From: CAZIRO01 sp964541595
GTDB lineage: Bacteria > Acidobacteriota > HRBIN11
Length of the DNA: 24,782 nucleotides
Assembly: GCA_964541595.1 (NCBI GenBank)
Contig: CAZIRO010000020.1
Span: 1 to 24,782 of the forward strand
Reading direction: 5' to 3'
Shown here: one piece after another, positions 22,995 through 24,782 of the stretch
Layout: the number at the start of each line of letters is the position of its first letter
How positions within the stretch are numbered: position 1 is the first letter of the stretch
The notes under the pieces: model-generated
Database searches by the model: none
The model's input: the letters and a program-made list of their open reading frames with translations, nothing else
What the model was told of the DNA's origin: nothing
Position numbers and translations under genes: made by a program

Positions 22995-24092
22995 CTACGA
23001 TTGTGTATCGGCGCCGGGCGGGTTCCCGACTACTACGGAAGACGTCGCCGGAACAGGAGACGCCGCGGCGGATTCATGCAAATAGACCGTCCGGATGGGA
23101 AACGGAATTTCAATCCCTTCCTGACGGTAGCGACGATGGAGTCGTTTGACAAACTCGTGCTTGAGCAGAAACTGGTCCACATACGTTCGCGCGCGCAGGA
23201 TCACGGTAAAATTGATACTGAAATCGCCGAATGTGTGGTACCGGATGAACGGTTCAAACTCAGGTACCCCACCGGGAACCTCGCGTAGCACCTCGCGGGC
23301 GACCTCGATCGTGACGCGTTCAACGTGTTCCAGGTCGCTGTCGTAACTCACACCAACCTGGACCAGGACGGACATCTCATTCTGGGGTAACGAGTAATTC
23401 GTCACGATCAGGCTGGCGACCTTGGTATTCGGCACAACGACGAGATTGTTGGACAGCATGCGGAGCGTCGTATTGCGCCAGGTGATGTCCGTCACATAGC
23501 CCTCTTCACCGGACTCCAGACGGACGTAATCCCCCGGATTGATCTGTCGCACCAGCAAGAGATAAATTCCAGCGAACAGATTGGACAGCGTATCCTGCAG
23601 TGCCAGTGCTACGGCCAGACCGCCGACACCCAGTGCGGTAATCAGCGGGGTGACATTGATACCGACCGTTTGCAGTACGATAAGCACCCCGACGCCAACT
23701 ACCAGGATATAAATGACGGATCGGAACAGGCTTGCCGATGTCGGTAACAGACGATTTGCGTAAAGTTCCACCGTACCGGCGAAGAAGCGGGCCAGGGCGA
23801 TGGCAACCGCAAACAGCGCAACTCCGATGACAATCTTTTCGAATAACGTACGATACCCTTCCGGAAGCGGTGTGTATTCCACGGCGAGATAGACCCCCAG
23901 CAGGAAGAACCACAGAGTCACCACATGATGAAACGAGTCGAGGATCAGATCGTCCAGTCGGATTTCCGTACGTGCGGCCAGTTTACGGAAATGGCCCAGT
24001 ACGACCTTTTCAACGATCCAGCCCAGTACACCGACCCCGACCACAATGGCCAGGGGGAGCACATAATGTGGAATCGCCGCTACCAGTTCCAT
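22995..24092 (-). CDS. mscS: MscS-family mechanosensitive channel
   Basis: A 365-residue small-conductance mechanosensitive channel of the inner membrane that opens under hypo-osmotic stress. Hydrophobic segments lie near residues 8-30, 50-70, 85-105 and 120-140. The pore helix TM3 carries the signature GVGGLAVALALQDTLSNLFA. The beta-domain follows (PGDYVRLESGEEGYVTDI, and VVPNTKV with its conserved Pro-Asn), then the C-terminal domain with VGVSYDSD. The ATG at 24092 is preferred: the promoter -10 at 24156-24161 falls inside the longer frame that opens at 24167, and an AGGG site precedes 24092. The longer version would be 390 residues. First gene of the carbamoyltransferase transcription unit. 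Confidence 0.9.
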   Translation of the reverse strand: MELVAAIPHYVLPLAIVVGVGVLGWIVEKVVLGHFRKLAARTEIRLDDLILDSFHHVVTLWFFLLGVYLAVEYTPLPEGYRTLFEKIVIGVALFAVAIALARFFAGTVELYANRLLPTSASLFRSVIYILVVGVGVLIVLQTVGINVTPLITALGVGGLAVALALQDTLSNLFAGIYLLLVRQINPGDYVRLESGEEGYVTDITWRNTTLRMLSNNLVVVPNTKVASLIVTNYSLPQNEMSVLVQVGVSYDSDLEHVERVTIEVAREVLREVPGGVPEFEPFIRYHTFGDFSINFTVILRARTYVDQFLLKHEFVKRLHRRYRQEGIEIPFPIRTVYLHESAAASPVPATSSVVVGNPPGADTQS

Positions 24093-24155
24093 ACCATGAC
24101 CCTGCAGGTCTGATGGGGTTTGATCGCGTGCTGTGCAGGTGGAATGACTGTCCAT

Positions 24156-24184
24156 AGTATATGGCACGCGCTCGCTATCATCAA
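24156..24184 (-). promoter_or_regulatory. Sigma70-like promoter of the mscS operon
   Basis: On the minus strand TTGATG (24179-24184, 4/6), an exact 17-nt spacer and TATACT (24156-24161, 5/6). Transcription should start near 24149, which excludes the ATG codons at 24167 and 24155 and points to the ATG at 24092. The -35 box lies 17 nt from the heptamer array at 24202. Confidence 0.6.
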
Positions 24185-24201
24185 CCGGGACCGCCGGGAT
24201 C

Positions 24202-24243
24202 GGGTCCCAGGTATCAGGTGTCAGGTGTCAGGTCCCAGGTGTC
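24202..24243 (+). repeat. Heptanucleotide tandem array
   Basis: Six 7-nt units: GGGTCCC, AGGTATC, AGGTGTC, AGGTGTC, AGGTCCC, AGGTGTC. It is oriented opposite to the array at 24401, so the two flank the core repeat as a long interrupted inverted repeat. Confidence 0.9.
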
Positions 24244-24323
24244 CGATCTCGAGGGGCAAGTGATGGGGATTGGGTGAGATGCAGGTATCGTAAATGAGTG
24301 TGGGGATATATTCCTGGGACGGT

Positions 24324-24375
24324 ACAGGAAATGGGACACTGAACGGTCCATGGTAGCAGCGGTATATCGATTCCG
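24324..24375 (-). repeat. Interspersed repeat core, copy F
   Basis: The reverse complement matches 17334-17385 with four mismatches over 52 nt. It is framed by two heptamer arrays of opposite orientation. Confidence 0.85.
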
Positions 24376-24400
24376 CTACGCATGTCATTCCCCGATCCCT

Positions 24401-24463
24401 GCCACCCGACACCTGGGACCTGATACCTGACACCTGACACCTGATACCTGATACCTGATACCC
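24401..24463 (-). repeat. Heptanucleotide tandem array
   Basis: Nine 7-nt units on the + strand: GCCACCC, GACACCT, GGGACCT, GATACCT, GACACCT, GACACCT, GATACCT, GATACCT, GATACCC. This is the longest uninterrupted array in the window, and it leads straight into repeat copy C. Confidence 0.9.
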
Positions 24464-24502
24464 GAGACCGGTGGCTACCGACACACCTGTGGATCCGGTG
24501 GT
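24464..24502 (+). repeat. Interspersed repeat, copy C
   Basis: It matches positions 1-39 in the same orientation with three mismatches, so the window is bracketed by two direct copies about 24.4 kb apart. After 24502 the similarity to copy A fades. Confidence 0.85.
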
Positions 24503-24634
24503 TCCTGCTGTCCCATTTTCCCGTACCAATACCGAAAGATTCCTTGCCTGACCGGAACGAACGGTAATGTTGCCCCCTCAAGGCCTTTACGACGCAAGCG
24601 GAGATCCCGTGTGACGTTCATCCCGAGGATCGTT

Positions 24635-24782
24635 TCAGGCGAAGACGATCCACAGTGCAACGATGATGGCCACCAGGACAACCGATAGAACGGCGTTGAT
24701 GCGGTGATCCCGCGAAGTGGGCAGGGTCGGCAACGTCGTGTGCAAACGGCGGCGGGCCACAGGTCGGGGCAACACTGCAATA
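24635..24782 (-). CDS. C-terminal end of a probable membrane protein (partial)
   Basis: On the minus strand a frame open from the window edge ends at TGA (24635-24637). Its last residues are basic and then strongly hydrophobic: HRINAVLSVVLVAIIVALWI, then VFA. This looks like a C-terminal or single membrane span. The rest lies beyond the window, although a small protein beginning at an in-frame GTG or TTG just inside the edge is also possible. No family could be assigned. The overlapping frame that runs on into the repeats is less credible. Confidence 0.4.
   Translation of the reverse strand, partial: IAVLPRPVARRRLHTTLPTLPTSRDHRINAVLSVVLVAIIVALWIVFA

Larger units (their letters stand above)
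24093..24634. other. Gene-free intergenic region upstream of mscS
   Basis: It contains the mscS leader and promoter (24156-24184), a heptamer array (24202-24243), about 80 nt of unassigned sequence, a repeat core (24324-24375), an oppositely oriented heptamer array (24401-24463) and repeat copy C (24464-24502). From 24503 to 24634 I recognise nothing. Confidence 0.8.

Noticed and set aside
24202..24463. CRISPR array
   Set aside because: The 7-nt units are directly adjacent with no spacers, and no cas genes are present.
24228..24581. Minus-strand frames over the repeats upstream of mscS
   Set aside because: They translate the repeat itself, and similar peptides appear from unrelated positions in copies E and F. 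No ribosome binding site supports them.

Overview
The window is a stretch of bacterial chromosome of moderate to high G+C (roughly 55-60% by eye, not computed). It is dominated by housekeeping genes. The rpsP-khpA-rimM-trmD-rplS cluster, an adenylylation-type-free glutamine synthetase, a large Pro-rich TPR protein, a double-propeller GGDEF sensor and a NodU/CmcH-type carbamoyltransferase set together point to an uncultured Gram-negative-type lineage. An Acidobacteriota-like or candidate-phylum origin is my guess; nothing in the window fixes the taxonomy. No tRNA, rRNA, transposase or CRISPR array was recognised.

Layout. 78-5423 (+): a sigma70-like promoter drives rpsP, khpA, rimM, trmD and rplS, followed by a 981-residue TPR protein. 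5437-5934 (-): coaD. 5935-6423: repeat-filled divergent intergenic region. 6424-10828 (+): rfbD-like reductase, ffh, a 96-residue protein whose last 61 residues are only Asp, Glu and Trp, a CDP-alcohol phosphatidyltransferase and an AI-2E/PerM family permease. 10884-17169 (-): dnaJ, an NSS transporter with its 34-residue MetS-like partner, glnA, clpP and tig. 17492-20491 (-): periplasmic two-propeller sensor with a GGDEF output. 20700-24092 (-): mscS, SxtJ-like, carbamoyltransferase and DUF5989 genes in transcription order. 24635-24782 (-): the last residues of a membrane protein that runs off the window.

Two things stand out. The first is an interspersed repeat family built from heptanucleotide arrays (CAGGTGT / ACACCTG and variants) plus GTCCCAT-rich core segments. 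It occupies the intergenic regions at 1-68, 6076-6318, 17281-17385, 20550-20678 and 24202-24502. In all five places a sigma70-like promoter begins within about 20 nt of the repeat edge. The second is the Asp/Glu/Trp protein, which has its own promoter and a strong ribosome binding site. Its repeat units differ only at third codon positions.

Functionally the window combines translation and secretion (S16, L19, RimM, TrmD, Ffh), protein quality control (trigger factor, ClpP, DnaJ), nitrogen assimilation (GlnA), cofactor and lipid synthesis (CoaD, PgsA-like), membrane transport (PerM, NSS transporter, MscS), c-di-GMP signalling, and a carbamoyl-transfer module of unknown product.
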